Shown piece after piece: positions 16,936 to 25,858 of a stretch of 64,000 nt of DNA (position 1 is its first letter; each line of letters opens with the position of its first letter). The stretch is from Lewinellaceae bacterium. GTDB lineage: Bacteria; Bacteroidota; Bacteroidia; Chitinophagales; Saprospiraceae. Both the position numbers and the translations under genes were made by a program. The notes under the pieces were generated by a model that worked only from the letters and a program-made list of their open reading frames with translations, was not told the DNA's origin and did no database searches. Location of the stretch: positions 372,001 through 436,000 of the forward strand of contig JACJYA010000002.1 in the NCBI GenBank assembly GCA_020636315.1, written 5' to 3'.

Positions 16936-17990
16936 AGGCCATCAAACTGCTTCTCATCAACTCCCTCACTGCTTTGGTGATCGCGGAGATCCTGTTGCGG
17001 ATACTGGGTTTTACCGGGCTGTATAAATACTCCGTCGTTTCCGATCCGCCCGGTTGTATTGCCCCTTCCGGACAGCTCGGTTTTCAGCTCAACCCCGGTA
17101 CTTTTTCCATCACCATCAATGACTCTTTGAAATATACTGCCACCCAGGTATCCAATCCAGTACTTACTACCCGGGTTACCAGCACAATTCCCCGGCCCAT
17201 CACTTCCGATAGCCTGATCTTCCTGAGCGGCTGCTCCTTCACCTACGGCATGGGGGTGGATGACAGCCTTACGTATCCGTACCGTTTGCAGTCTGAACTG
17301 AAGAATTACAACGTTATTAACGGGGCTGCACCGGCTTATGGCGCCCTTCAAACCCTGCTGATCGCCCGGAGGCTGGGGGAAAACGGCATTCGCCCCTACA
17401 TCCTGGTTTACAACTACCTCGATTATCACCGGGAGCGCAATGTGCTGGGGCGCTCCTTCCGGCAATTGTTGTTTGAAGAAAGCCGGATGGAGGGCGGCCG
17501 GGAAGCCCAGGTACGGCAAACCGCCCGCTTCCCCTGCGGCGAACTGGAGAGCCCCGGCGGGCGGTTGGCCATTAAATATGTAGAAGTGGACAACCGCAAC
17601 CTGTTCGGCCCGCTCCGTTCCTGGTCCGCCCTGGTTAACCAGCTCGAATATGCCTGGAACCGCTTCGCCTCAGATGATGAACAGGCGGATGCCGTTACAG
17701 AAGCCGCCATCCTGGATATCCGGAAACTGTGCGAGGAAAACGGCATCAACTTCATTGTCGCCGTACTGAAGGAATCCGAAGACGGGCCTTCCATCCAGCG
17801 GTTCTGCACCCGGAACGGCATCCCGGTTGCTGACCTGTCAATAGACTATGATGACCCCGGCTTCCTCAACCTGCCGTACGATGGCCACCCCAATGGGAAG
17901 GCACATGCTGTTTATGCAAGCAAATTGTACCGGTATCTGACGGAAGGGAAATGGGTAAGCCAGGCAACAAAATCAAATCAGGGCAGTTGA
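16932..17990 (+). CDS. SGNH/GDSL-like hydrolase with N-terminal membrane anchor
   Basis: A single hydrophobic span (residues about 5-27) precedes a periplasmic domain. SGCSFTYGMGVDDSLTYPYRLQ near residue 97 is the block I nucleophile region, with Ser in GCSFTYG instead of GDS. NGAAPAYG supplies the block II/III glycine and asparagine region. DGHPNGKAH near residue 317 is the C-terminal Asp-His of block V. This arrangement resembles membrane-anchored O-acyl esterases or transferases acting on glycans. It overlaps the GNAT stop, so the two are coupled. Confidence 0.8.
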   Translation: MKAIKLLLINSLTALVIAEILLRILGFTGLYKYSVVSDPPGCIAPSGQLGFQLNPGTFSITINDSLKYTATQVSNPVLTTRVTSTIPRPITSDSLIFLSGCSFTYGMGVDDSLTYPYRLQSELKNYNVINGAAPAYGALQTLLIARRLGENGIRPYILVYNYLDYHRERNVLGRSFRQLLFEESRMEGGREAQVRQTARFPCGELESPGGRLAIKYVEVDNRNLFGPLRSWSALVNQLEYAWNRFASDDEQADAVTEAAILDIRKLCEENGINFIVAVLKESEDGPSIQRFCTRNGIPVADLSIDYDDPGFLNLPYDGHPNGKAHAVYASKLYRYLTEGKWVSQATKSNQGS

Positions 17991-18014
17991 AAATTCTCAA
18001 TAAACAATAATCCA

Positions 18015-18551
18015 ATGGATCTATTCGAACTCGCCAGAACTGAGTTACTGAGAAGCCATGAAAGCCAAAGGCATCCCTTCCTGTATTTTTCCCTGGCCAC
18101 CTTCGGCCACTATCCCGAAGCCAGAACGGTGGTGAACCGCAAAGTGAGCCGGGAACTGGACATATTGTTCTTTACTGATTCCCGTTCTCATAAAGTGAGC
18201 CAGATCAGGGAAAACCCCAGGGTTACCGCTCTTTTCTACCACCCGAAAAAGAAATTACAGGTAAGGGTGAGGGGTGTAGCGAATTTCATCGACAAAGGCG
18301 ATAAAGGTTATTATCAATTGCTGGAGAGGATAAAAAAGGCAGGAAATGCAAAAGACTACACTACTCTTCAGGCACCCGGCAGCACAGTGGAGGAGGAATC
18401 AGATATTGCATTCGGAAATGAGATCTACTTTCTGGCCATCCGGATAAAGCCGGACGACATCGATGTTCTCCAACTCGGCAAGGAACAGCACAACCGGCGG
18501 TGCTACACGCTGAAGAAAGGCCAATGGGAAGAGGCTGTTTTAACTCCTTAA
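18015..18551 (+). CDS. Pyridoxamine 5'-phosphate oxidase-family flavoprotein
   Basis: The 178-residue protein has the split-barrel pattern: PEARTVVNRKV near residue 37 and ILFFTDSRSHKVSQIRENPRVTALFY near 54-80 match FMN-binding strands, and QVRVRGVANFI follows. Near the end LQLGKEQHNRRCYTL resembles the PNPOx C-terminal dimerisation strand. It may oxidise or reduce a small substrate with FMN. True PdxH activity is not certain because the typical R-x-H substrate residues are not clear. Confidence 0.8.
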   Translation: MDLFELARTELLRSHESQRHPFLYFSLATFGHYPEARTVVNRKVSRELDILFFTDSRSHKVSQIRENPRVTALFYHPKKKLQVRVRGVANFIDKGDKGYYQLLERIKKAGNAKDYTTLQAPGSTVEEESDIAFGNEIYFLAIRIKPDDIDVLQLGKEQHNRRCYTLKKGQWEEAVLTP

Positions 18552-18707
18552 AAGCCAAACTTCAAATGAAACTATCTTTTGCGTAAAACGATTTTCAAGA
18601 ACAATTCATCTTTTTCATTGCTTTTTTTGAAACATTTTTCCATTTTAGCTATTAAATATTTCTGATATTTGTTTTTTTAAAGTCGTTTTTAGCAATTGCC
18701 CTAACCT
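18552..18707. other. AT-rich intergenic stretch
   Basis: This run is markedly AT-rich (T tracts near 18617-18640 and 18669-18678) between two high-GC genes. It probably holds the promoter of the 18708 gene, but no clean TTG-N19-TAnnTTTG pair is present. Confidence 0.3.
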
Positions 18708-19151
18708 ATGCTGAAGTGGATCTGTATCATCCTCCTGATGCCCTGCCTTGCACAGTCATCCCCACAAGCGAAACAGCACGTTTGCCAGGCGGGCCCTTCT
18801 CCTTCAACGTTAAATCCTGTTTTTAAAGGCCCATACCTTTCCCTTTATACTTCCGGAAGGATGCTGCGGCAATCCCGCCACCCTAAATCGGGAGTGTGGA
18901 ACACCCCGGCCCGAAAAGTGAAGGAGATGTGGGCCAGAAGAGCGGGAGATGCCGAAATGGTCCGGCTCGGCCCGGCAACTTTCCGCCGGCAACTGGTGGA
19001 AATGCTTGCCGATTTTCCGGAAGTCCATGGAGCCATCCTCCACCGGTCGTTCACTTATAAAAACCTCACTGAAGAGATCCCCAACCTCAACCGCCACATC
19101 CGAAAGGTGATCATCATCCGAAGGGAAAAGGCAGGCTTCCGCGCCAGGTAG
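18708..19151 (+). CDS. Hypothetical exported protein
   Basis: The 147-residue product has a signal peptide (MLKWICIILLMPCLAQSSP). A basic, loosely structured middle contains RQSRHPKSGVWNTPARK, and a helical C-terminal half contains FRRQLVEMLADFPEVHGAILHRSF and HIRKVIIIRREKAGF. I recognise no family. The long basic stretches in a secreted protein are unusual. It stands alone between AT-rich spacers. Confidence 0.6.
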   Translation: MLKWICIILLMPCLAQSSPQAKQHVCQAGPSPSTLNPVFKGPYLSLYTSGRMLRQSRHPKSGVWNTPARKVKEMWARRAGDAEMVRLGPATFRRQLVEMLADFPEVHGAILHRSFTYKNLTEEIPNLNRHIRKVIIIRREKAGFRAR

Positions 19152-19263
19152 TTTAGTGTTTCCGAAGCCTCATTTTTTTCCATACTCACCGGTGCAGGCA
19201 ATGATAATATTCCATACATTCGCCTCGATTTTGCAGTGACATAAAACCGGGGCCAATCTGAAA

Positions 19264-20553
19264 ATGAAAAAAGAGAGGAAACGCAGGTTCCTGTTTGTTT
19301 CCCGCTGGGGAGACATTCTGGATATTGCCCACGCCACTCTACAGGAGGGCAATGACGTCAGGCTGTTTATTGAATACAAACCCTGCCGCGAAGTGGGCGA
19401 CGGCTTTGTGCCGAAGGTGCGCAACTGGGAAAAGAAGATTGAATGGGCGGACGTCATTATTTTTGACTACACCGGTTACGGCAAGGTGGCCACCCAACTG
19501 AGAGCTGCCGGCAAATTCGTCATCGGCGGCACCGAATACACCGACCGGCTGGAGCTGGACCGCAGCTTTGGCCAGGACGAACTGAAGCGCCATAAGGTCA
19601 GGATACTGAACTATCAGGAATTCGCCTCTTTTCACGAGGGCATTGCCTATGTGCAGGCCCACCCCAACACCTACGTAATCAAGCCCAGTGGGGAAACCCA
19701 GGACTACAAGCAGTTGCTCTTTGTCGGCAAGGAAGAAGACGGGAGTGACATCATACGCGTGCTGAAGGCCTATGAAAAGACCTGGGGCGACAAAGGGTGG
19801 AACTTTCAGCTGCAACGCAAGGTCAACGGCGTAGAAATATCGGTGGCCGCCTTTTTCAACGGGCGCGAGTTCCTGCGCCCCATCAACATCACCTTCGAAC
19901 ACAAGAAGCTCTTTCCCAAGGAACTGGGGGTATCTACCGGCGAGATGGGCACCAGCATGTTCTGGGCCAACGATAACCCGATTTTTGACGCTACCCTGGG
20001 GAAACTGGCCAACACGCTGGCCAAAGAACAGTTCACCGGCCATATCGATATCAACTGCATCGTCAACGGCAATGGTATCTACCCGCTGGAATTCACTACC
20101 CGTTTCGGCTTCCCGCAGATATTCATTCAGCGAGCCGGCATCCTGGACCCTATCGGGCAGACACTCTACCGCATTGCCCGAGGCGACAGCTTCACCATCA
20201 ATACCAAAAGAGGCTTCCAGGTGGGGGCTTATATGGTCGTTCCTCCCTTCCCCTACAATGACCCGGAAACCTTCAACCTCTTCTCCAAAGACGCCGTGGT
20301 AGTGGTAAAAAAGAACAAAAAGGAAGGTATCCACCTCATGCACCTCAAGCAGGTCAGCGGGGAGTGGCTCATCACCGGCGATTCCGGGATCGCTCTGCTG
20401 GCCACCGGCACCGGGACTACCATGAAGGAGGCCCAGAAACTTATGTATAACCGCATTAATAATGTTTTGATCAATAATGCCTACTACCGCACTGATATCG
20501 GCGACCGCTGGGGAGAGGATTCGGATAAATTGTGGGCGTGGAAGTTGTTGTGA
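19264..20553 (+). CDS. PurD-like ATP-grasp protein
   Basis: The 429-residue protein begins with a Rossmann-like strand (FLFVSRWGDILDIAHATLQEGNDVRLFIE). An ATP-grasp core follows, with YVIKPSGETQDYKQLLFV near residue 139 and GVEISVAAFFNGREFLRPINITFEHKKLFP near 190-218. GVSTGEMGTSMFW, HIDINCIVNGNGIYPLEFTTRFGFPQ and the C-terminal TMKEAQKLMYNRINNV are laid out as in phosphoribosylamine-glycine ligase. However, the N-terminal PurD signature is missing, so it probably ligates a different carboxylate and amine. It stands apart from purine genes, and its substrate is unknown. Confidence 0.75.
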   Translation: MKKERKRRFLFVSRWGDILDIAHATLQEGNDVRLFIEYKPCREVGDGFVPKVRNWEKKIEWADVIIFDYTGYGKVATQLRAAGKFVIGGTEYTDRLELDRSFGQDELKRHKVRILNYQEFASFHEGIAYVQAHPNTYVIKPSGETQDYKQLLFVGKEEDGSDIIRVLKAYEKTWGDKGWNFQLQRKVNGVEISVAAFFNGREFLRPINITFEHKKLFPKELGVSTGEMGTSMFWANDNPIFDATLGKLANTLAKEQFTGHIDINCIVNGNGIYPLEFTTRFGFPQIFIQRAGILDPIGQTLYRIARGDSFTINTKRGFQVGAYMVVPPFPYNDPETFNLFSKDAVVVVKKNKKEGIHLMHLKQVSGEWLITGDSGIALLATGTGTTMKEAQKLMYNRINNVLINNAYYRTDIGDRWGEDSDKLWAWKLL

Positions 20554-20616
20554 GGGGGGGGTCTGGGGTTTCTGGGTTTCTGGAAACCAGGGACTCAGAA
20601 ACAAGGAAGGGATAGT

Positions 20617-20667
20617 GGGATAGTTCAATTAAGTGTGTCCGCGTTAAGCTAACCCGCTGGTTTCCAG
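20617..20667. repeat. Dispersed intergenic repeat, family A (inverted 51-bp copy)
   Basis: This is the reverse-complement copy of 12858-12908. It is flanked upstream by TCTGGGTTTCTGGAAACCAG (20570-20589) and downstream by more CAGAAACCAG units, so the whole 20560-20700 block can fold on itself. It lies between the ATP-grasp and GNAT genes. Confidence 0.75.
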
Positions 20668-20745
20668 GGCAACGAAGAACTCAGAAACCAGAAACTATGA
20701 ACACTCCCTGAGGCTTCCAATTTCATGCTTTTTTATTTCAGTTCA

Positions 20746-21195
20746 ATGCCTTACCATTTCAAGGAAATAACATCCACCCCCGAACGCTTCTTTTCTATCC
20801 TGCCTGCCGACTGGCGAGGGGCCATTGCTCCATACTGGCCGGAATACTCCGGAACCGCCCGCATTTTCACTCTGGAATCGGGTGATGAGGTAGTGGGCGG
20901 AGGCATACTGTTTTCCACCCCTGCGCCCGATATCCTGGCCTATGGGGAGGAAGCACGGTATTGGTTTGAAAACGGGTTTTTGTATATTGGTTTTCTGTGG
21001 ATCGCCGAGGTGCACCGGGGCAAACAGCTGGGCTCGCTGTGGCTGCAGCAACTCCAGGACAGGCTCCCCGGGCAATCTTTCTGGCTTTCGATCGACGACT
21101 ATTCTCTGAAGGGCTTTTATGAGCGCAACGGATACCGGCTGGTGAAGGAAGTTTCACTGGAAACGGGAACCGAGTGGGTTATGACAAAAGGATGA
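20746..21195 (+). CDS. GNAT-family N-acetyltransferase
   Basis: I chose ATG 20746 (MPYHFKEI), with an alternative ATG seven codons upstream at 20725. The product is 149 residues. FLYIGFLWIAEVHRGKQLGSLWLQQLQD is the beta4-alpha3 acetyl-CoA loop (R-G-K-Q-L-G), and LKGFYERNGYRLV is the conserved C-terminal FYxKxGF-type motif. The acceptor is unknown. No operon partner is evident. Confidence 0.85.
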   Translation: MPYHFKEITSTPERFFSILPADWRGAIAPYWPEYSGTARIFTLESGDEVVGGGILFSTPAPDILAYGEEARYWFENGFLYIGFLWIAEVHRGKQLGSLWLQQLQDRLPGQSFWLSIDDYSLKGFYERNGYRLVKEVSLETGTEWVMTKG

Positions 21196-21284
21196 GCGGA
21201 AAAGAAACGAACAAGGGTGTGAATACACTCATAGCCGGAAATTATTTACCTTTCGCGGAGCTCTAACAACTAATCCTGCCCAAA

Positions 21285-24200
21285 ATGAAAAACCTCATTG
21301 CATTACTTCCTCTTTTGTTCTGCTTCCTGAGCCCGGCCCACGCCCAGATCCCCGCAGGCAATTATTTCCAGGGGTACCAGCGCGCCATTCACGGTTTCCC
21401 ATTCAATTACCACTCCCCCATTCCCGATGTGACGGCTTCACTGATCGTACGGGCGAACAAGGACTTTCGCCCCATCGAATGGGAAACGGCGCCCGTACCG
21501 GAAAATTTTGATGAGGAATTCGCCTACTTCATCTGGGCCTACGGTATGGATACCGACGTGAAGACATACCGTTTCAGCCTTTCTGTAAACGGCGAAAAAA
21601 AACTCACCTTCTCCAACCCCCAAAGCAATGACGAAACGGAATGGAGCGTTGACGGCAAAGGCGGCGCCCGGCTGACGTTCTACCTCACCCTGATCGACAA
21701 GTACAAGGACCAGATGGGGTTTGCCGTACTCAGGCTGCCACGGGCCGCCCTGACGCCGGGCCGGCCGGTGCGCATCAGCGTCGAAGGAGAGGACGCCGGC
21801 AGCGACATCTGGTACATGGCCTTCAAGGCTCCCATTTATGAAAAGGTGGTGATCGAACAGCAGCATGTAGCCCTGAAAGAAAACGGCCGCCTTTTCTACC
21901 TCGCAAAGGTGGACTTTACCCATTTGGGAGAAAAAAACAGCTGCGAAGTCCGGATAGGTAATAACATTGCCACCACCACCCTCCTCCCTGGCCACAACAG
22001 CCTGGAATTAAAGCTGCCGGCAGTTGAAGAACCCACAAACTTCACCGCAGAAATAAAGATCGGAGACAAACCGGTCCAAAAACAGACATTCACTCTGGAG
22101 CCGGTGAAGGAATGGACCGTCTATATGGTGCAGCACACCCACACCGATATCGGCTACACCCGCCCGCAGACCGAGATCCTTCCCGAACACCTGCGCTACC
22201 TCGATTATGCTCTCGACTATTGCGATCAAACGGATAATCTCCCCGATGACGCCAAATTCCGGTGGACCTGCGAAGCCTCCTGGGCCGTCCGCGAATACCT
22301 CAAGAGCCGCCCCCCGGAACAGGCCGACAGGCTATTGAAGCGCATCGAAGAGGGCCGGATCGAAGTGACGGGCATGTTCTTCAACTTCTCCGAAGTGGTC
22401 GATGAGGCCAGCCTGGCGGTTCAGGCCCGCACGGCCGGGGAATTTCGGGAAATGGATATCCCCGTTACTGCCGCCATGCAGAACGACGTGAACGGCATCG
22501 GCTGGTGCCTGGCCGAATACTTTCACAATACAGGCGTAAAGTATCTGGTTATGGGGCAGCACGGCCACCGCGCCCGCATTCCCTTCGGCAAGCCCACCGC
22601 CTTCTGGTGGGAGTCGCCCTCCGGAAAGCGCCTGCTGGCCTACCGCAGCGAACACTATATGCACGGCAACACCCTGGGGCTGGTCTCCGGAGACCCCGAA
22701 GCCTTCCGGGACAACCTTTCCCGATACCTGCAAAGCCTGGAAGACAAAGGTTACCCTTTTTCGCACATCGCCTTTCAGTTTTCGGGGTACATCACTGATA
22801 ATTCTCCCCCCTCCACCACCGCCTGCGAGCTGGTAAAAGAGTGGAACGAAAAATACGAATGGCCACACCTGCGGCTGGCCACGGCAAGCGAGTTCATGAA
22901 ATACATCGAGGAGCATCACGCTGGTGAGTTGCCCGTCCGCCGGGTAGCCTGGCCCGACTGGTGGACGGACGGCTTCGGGTCGGCCATGCTGGAAACCAAG
23001 GCAGCACGCGCCACCCAGTCGGAAATGATCGCCAATACCGGCCTGGCCGCTATGGCGCAGGCTCTGGGAGCCGGCTTGCCGGCAACGCTGGGCGATGAGA
23101 TCACAGACATACAGGATGATCTGTTGTTCTACGATGAACATACCATGGGGGCCGCCGAGAGCATTCGCGACCCGCTGGCGGAGAACTCCATAGTGCAGTG
23201 GAATGAAAAATCGGCCTATGCCTGGGATGCCGTCAAGCGGTCGCGCCTCTTCCGGGAGCGCGCCATGGGTTTCCTGCAGCCGTTCGTGGCGCGGCAGGAA
23301 GTGCCGTCTATTGCTGTTTTTAACACCCTCAACTGGGAGCGCAACGGGCTGGTGACGGCCTTTATCGACCATGAGATCCTGCCCAATAACAAGGAGTTCC
23401 GTCTTGTGGACAACCAGGGCAACGAGGCTCCTGCCCAGATGCTCAGTAGCCGGAGCGACGGCTCCTACTGGGGCATCTGGGTAGAAGGTGTCCCTGCTCT
23501 GGGCTACAAATCCTACCGGATCGAAGTGGGCGATAAAAACAGGGCCGCCCCCAGTGAAGGAGCGGGTAGCCGGGTGTTCGAAAATGCTTTCTACCGCCTG
23601 GAGGCCAACCCTGAACAAGGAGGCATTGCCAGCCTTTACGATAAAGAACTTCAGCGGGAGCTGCTCGCCACCGGCGACACCGTGCTGATGGGCCAGTTTA
23701 TCTACGAGGAACTCGACAATCGCTATCAGCTGGAGCGCTTCACGCACAGCAAAAGAGATACCGTCTATGCGCCGCTGGAGGGCAAGCGGCATTACCTTCG
23801 CCAGCTTGAGATCACCGGCGCCCGGAAGGGCCCCATCTGGAACAGTCTGTATCTGGCCGGCAGTATTCCCGGCGCCGACTCCCGCGGGCTGAGCCTGGAA
23901 ATACGGTTATACAATACCGAAAAGCGCCTTGAGCTATACTACGGCATGCACAAGCTGGCCATCACTTCTCCGGAAGCTGTTTACGTGGCCTTCCCCTTCG
24001 GGCTGGAGGGTGGCAGGCTCGGCTTCGAGGCCCAGGGCGGCATCGTCTATCCCGGCGAAAACCAGTTGGAAGGCACTGCTTCCGACTGGAACACCATACA
24101 GAACTTCGCCTTTGCACGCAATGAGGATGCCCAGGCGCTATTCGGCAGCAGCGACGTGCCCCTGGTACAATTTGGCAACATCAACACGGGCCGGTTCTAC

Positions 24201-24680
24201 TACCTTCACCGGCCGGAAACCACCCACCTCTACTCCTGGGTGCTGAACAACTACTGGACCACCAATTTCAAGGCCAGCCAGGAAGGAGAACTGAAGTGGA
24301 GCTACTACCTCACCTCTTCCGGCGACAATTCCAATGCCTCCGCCACTCGCTTCGGATGGGGGTCGCGCATTCCGCTGCTCACCCGCGTATTCCCGGCGGG
24401 GGAAAAACAGGCCGGTTCTACAGCTCAGTCCTGGATGGAAGTATCCGCCCCCAACCTGCTGCTGGTGGCCGCCCGGCCGGCGGAGGGCGGCAATGGCGTC
24501 CTCCTGCAGTTCCGGGAAATGGAGGGGAAGGAAGCGGTATTGGAGTTGGAGGGGTTGCTAAAGGGCAATGTCTTTACGGAAGCCCTCGAAGTGAATTTGT
24601 ACGGGGAAAGGATAACGAAGCTGGATGATGCGTTGAGGGTCGGGGCGCTGGAAACGCGGTTTGTGTGGTTGAGGAAGTAA
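21285..24680 (+). CDS. GH38-type alpha-mannosidase-like glycoside hydrolase, secreted
   Basis: The 1131-residue protein has a signal peptide (residues 1-21, ending SPAHAQ) and about 260 residues of beta-rich N-terminus. The GH38 catalytic domain begins VYMVQHTHTDIGYT. H286 and D288 are metal-ligand positions, D401 in AMQNDVNG takes the nucleophile position, and MGQHGHRARIPFGKPTAFWWESP follows. A long beta-sandwich C-terminal half (about residues 690-1131) completes the family layout. It should release mannose or a related sugar in the periplasm. The sequence departs from classical WQIDPFGHS-type motifs, so the substrate may differ. Confidence 0.87.
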   Translation: MKNLIALLPLLFCFLSPAHAQIPAGNYFQGYQRAIHGFPFNYHSPIPDVTASLIVRANKDFRPIEWETAPVPENFDEEFAYFIWAYGMDTDVKTYRFSLSVNGEKKLTFSNPQSNDETEWSVDGKGGARLTFYLTLIDKYKDQMGFAVLRLPRAALTPGRPVRISVEGEDAGSDIWYMAFKAPIYEKVVIEQQHVALKENGRLFYLAKVDFTHLGEKNSCEVRIGNNIATTTLLPGHNSLELKLPAVEEPTNFTAEIKIGDKPVQKQTFTLEPVKEWTVYMVQHTHTDIGYTRPQTEILPEHLRYLDYALDYCDQTDNLPDDAKFRWTCEASWAVREYLKSRPPEQADRLLKRIEEGRIEVTGMFFNFSEVVDEASLAVQARTAGEFREMDIPVTAAMQNDVNGIGWCLAEYFHNTGVKYLVMGQHGHRARIPFGKPTAFWWESPSGKRLLAYRSEHYMHGNTLGLVSGDPEAFRDNLSRYLQSLEDKGYPFSHIAFQFSGYITDNSPPSTTACELVKEWNEKYEWPHLRLATASEFMKYIEEHHAGELPVRRVAWPDWWTDGFGSAMLETKAARATQSEMIANTGLAAMAQALGAGLPATLGDEITDIQDDLLFYDEHTMGAAESIRDPLAENSIVQWNEKSAYAWDAVKRSRLFRERAMGFLQPFVARQEVPSIAVFNTLNWERNGLVTAFIDHEILPNNKEFRLVDNQGNEAPAQMLSSRSDGSYWGIWVEGVPALGYKSYRIEVGDKNRAAPSEGAGSRVFENAFYRLEANPEQGGIASLYDKELQRELLATGDTVLMGQFIYEELDNRYQLERFTHSKRDTVYAPLEGKRHYLRQLEITGARKGPIWNSLYLAGSIPGADSRGLSLEIRLYNTEKRLELYYGMHKLAITSPEAVYVAFPFGLEGGRLGFEAQGGIVYPGENQLEGTASDWNTIQNFAFARNEDAQALFGSSDVPLVQFGNINTGRFYYLHRPETTHLYSWVLNNYWTTNFKASQEGELKWSYYLTSSGDNSNASATRFGWGSRIPLLTRVFPAGEKQAGSTAQSWMEVSAPNLLLVAARPAEGGNGVLLQFREMEGKEAVLELEGLLKGNVFTEALEVNLYGERITKLDDALRVGALETRFVWLRK

Positions 24681-24708
24681 TCCTATCTTTGGCGATCGTT
24701 GAATTAAA

Positions 24709-24743
24709 AAAATAAGCGCCAATTTCCTGTTGGCGCTTATTTT
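24709..24743. terminator. Bidirectional intrinsic terminator after the GH38 gene
   Basis: A perfect 14-bp stem (24709-24722 with 24730-24743) and a 7-base loop, with A and T runs inside the arms, lie 29 bases after the stop codon. It is a textbook intrinsic terminator. Confidence 0.85.
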
Positions 24744-24805
24744 CATCTGGCTGCTCTATTCTTTCAGATAAGGTTCAACATCACTGCCTAAAACTAGCTA
24801 AGCGA

Positions 24806-25801
24806 ATGAAAGCCATCGAACTCTCTCAATACGGCCCGCCCGAAGTCCTTCAAATCAAAGAAGTGGAAAAACCCGTACCGAAGGACAATGAAGTGCTCAT
24901 CCGGGTACATGCTACTACTGTTAATTTCGGCGACCTCATAGCCCGGAACTTCAAAGCCGTCACTCCCCGGAACTTCAATATGCCGGGGCTCTTCTGGTTC
25001 TTTGCCAAAATGTATTTCGGTTTCAACAAACCCAATGTAAAGAGGTTGGGCAGCGAGTTTTCCGGAGTGGTGGAATCCACCGGGAAAGCCGTGACGGCCT
25101 ATAAGCCTGGCGACCCCGTTTTCGGGTACCCCGGGCAGCCCATGGGCGCCTACGCCGAGTACCTGTGCATGCCGGAAAGCGGCGTGCTGGCGCCGAAACC
25201 GGCGAACATGTCGCATGAAGAAGCGGCCGCCAGCGCCTACGGCAACATCATGGCCCTGTATTTACTGCGGGAAGCCGGTATTCAAAAAGGGCAAAAGGTA
25301 TTGATCAACGGAGCGTCCGGGAGCATCGGCTCAGGGGCGGTGCAGGTGGCCAAACACTTTGGAGCGGAAGTCACCGCTGTTTGTGGCACGGCGGGGCTGG
25401 ACTATGTAAAAGCTCTGGGTGCGGATAAGGCCATCGATTATAGGCGGGAAGATTTTACGGAGAGCAGTGAAACCTATGACTTCGTACTGGATGTACTGGG
25501 AAGGGTGTCCTTCTCCCGCTGCAAAAAAGTTTTGTCGGAGAACGGGCGGCTGCAGTATGTGAGCTTCAAAATGAAACAGCTGCTGCAGATGCTCACAACA
25601 TCCATAGCCGGAAATAAGAAAGTGGTGTGCAAGCTCGCCCCGGGCAGTGTGGAAGACCTGAAGGCGGTAAAAGAGCTGATCGAGGCCGGCGAGATCAGGG
25701 CCATCCTCGATAAAAGCTTCCCGATGGAACAGGCCGCCGAGGCGCACCGCTACGCCGAGGAGGGAGGCAGCAGGGGGCCGGTGGTGATCACATTGACGTA
25801 A
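24806..25801 (+). CDS. Zinc-independent MDR family NAD(P)-dependent oxidoreductase
   Basis: The 331-residue protein is a medium-chain dehydrogenase/reductase of the quinone-oxidoreductase-like branch. The N-terminal GroES-like domain carries NEVLIRVHATTVNFGDL. The nucleotide-binding domain has VLINGASGSIGSGAVQVAKHFGAEVTAV (about residues 157-184) and ALGADKAIDYRREDF. The zinc-ligand cysteines of alcohol dehydrogenases are absent. NADPH is likely, to judge by the family. Substrate is unknown: enones or aldehydes are common. It is bounded by terminator hairpins on both sides. Confidence 0.88.
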   Translation: MKAIELSQYGPPEVLQIKEVEKPVPKDNEVLIRVHATTVNFGDLIARNFKAVTPRNFNMPGLFWFFAKMYFGFNKPNVKRLGSEFSGVVESTGKAVTAYKPGDPVFGYPGQPMGAYAEYLCMPESGVLAPKPANMSHEEAAASAYGNIMALYLLREAGIQKGQKVLINGASGSIGSGAVQVAKHFGAEVTAVCGTAGLDYVKALGADKAIDYRREDFTESSETYDFVLDVLGRVSFSRCKKVLSENGRLQYVSFKMKQLLQMLTTSIAGNKKVVCKLAPGSVEDLKAVKELIEAGEIRAILDKSFPMEQAAEAHRYAEEGGSRGPVVITLT

Positions 25802-25806
25802 GATCA

Positions 25807-25844
25807 GATGGCAGGCACTTCCGACTTCTGAAGTGCCTGCCATC
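25807..25844. terminator. Terminator-like hairpin after the MDR gene
   Basis: A perfect 14-bp stem (25807-25820 with 25831-25844) and 10-base loop lie five bases after the stop. The arm string GGCAGGCACTT recurs in the hairpin at 55961-55993, which hints at a shared repeat origin. Confidence 0.65.
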
Positions 25845-25858
25845 TTACCTGAATTAGG

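Noticed and set aside
19339..20628. 429-codon minus-strand open frame
   Set aside because: It is antisense to the ATP-grasp gene along its whole length and shows composition-driven His/Val-rich sequence without motifs.
22332..23792. 486-codon minus-strand open frame inside the GH38 gene
   Set aside because: It lies fully antisense to a gene with clear catalytic motifs and has no family features; high GC keeps the antisense frame open.
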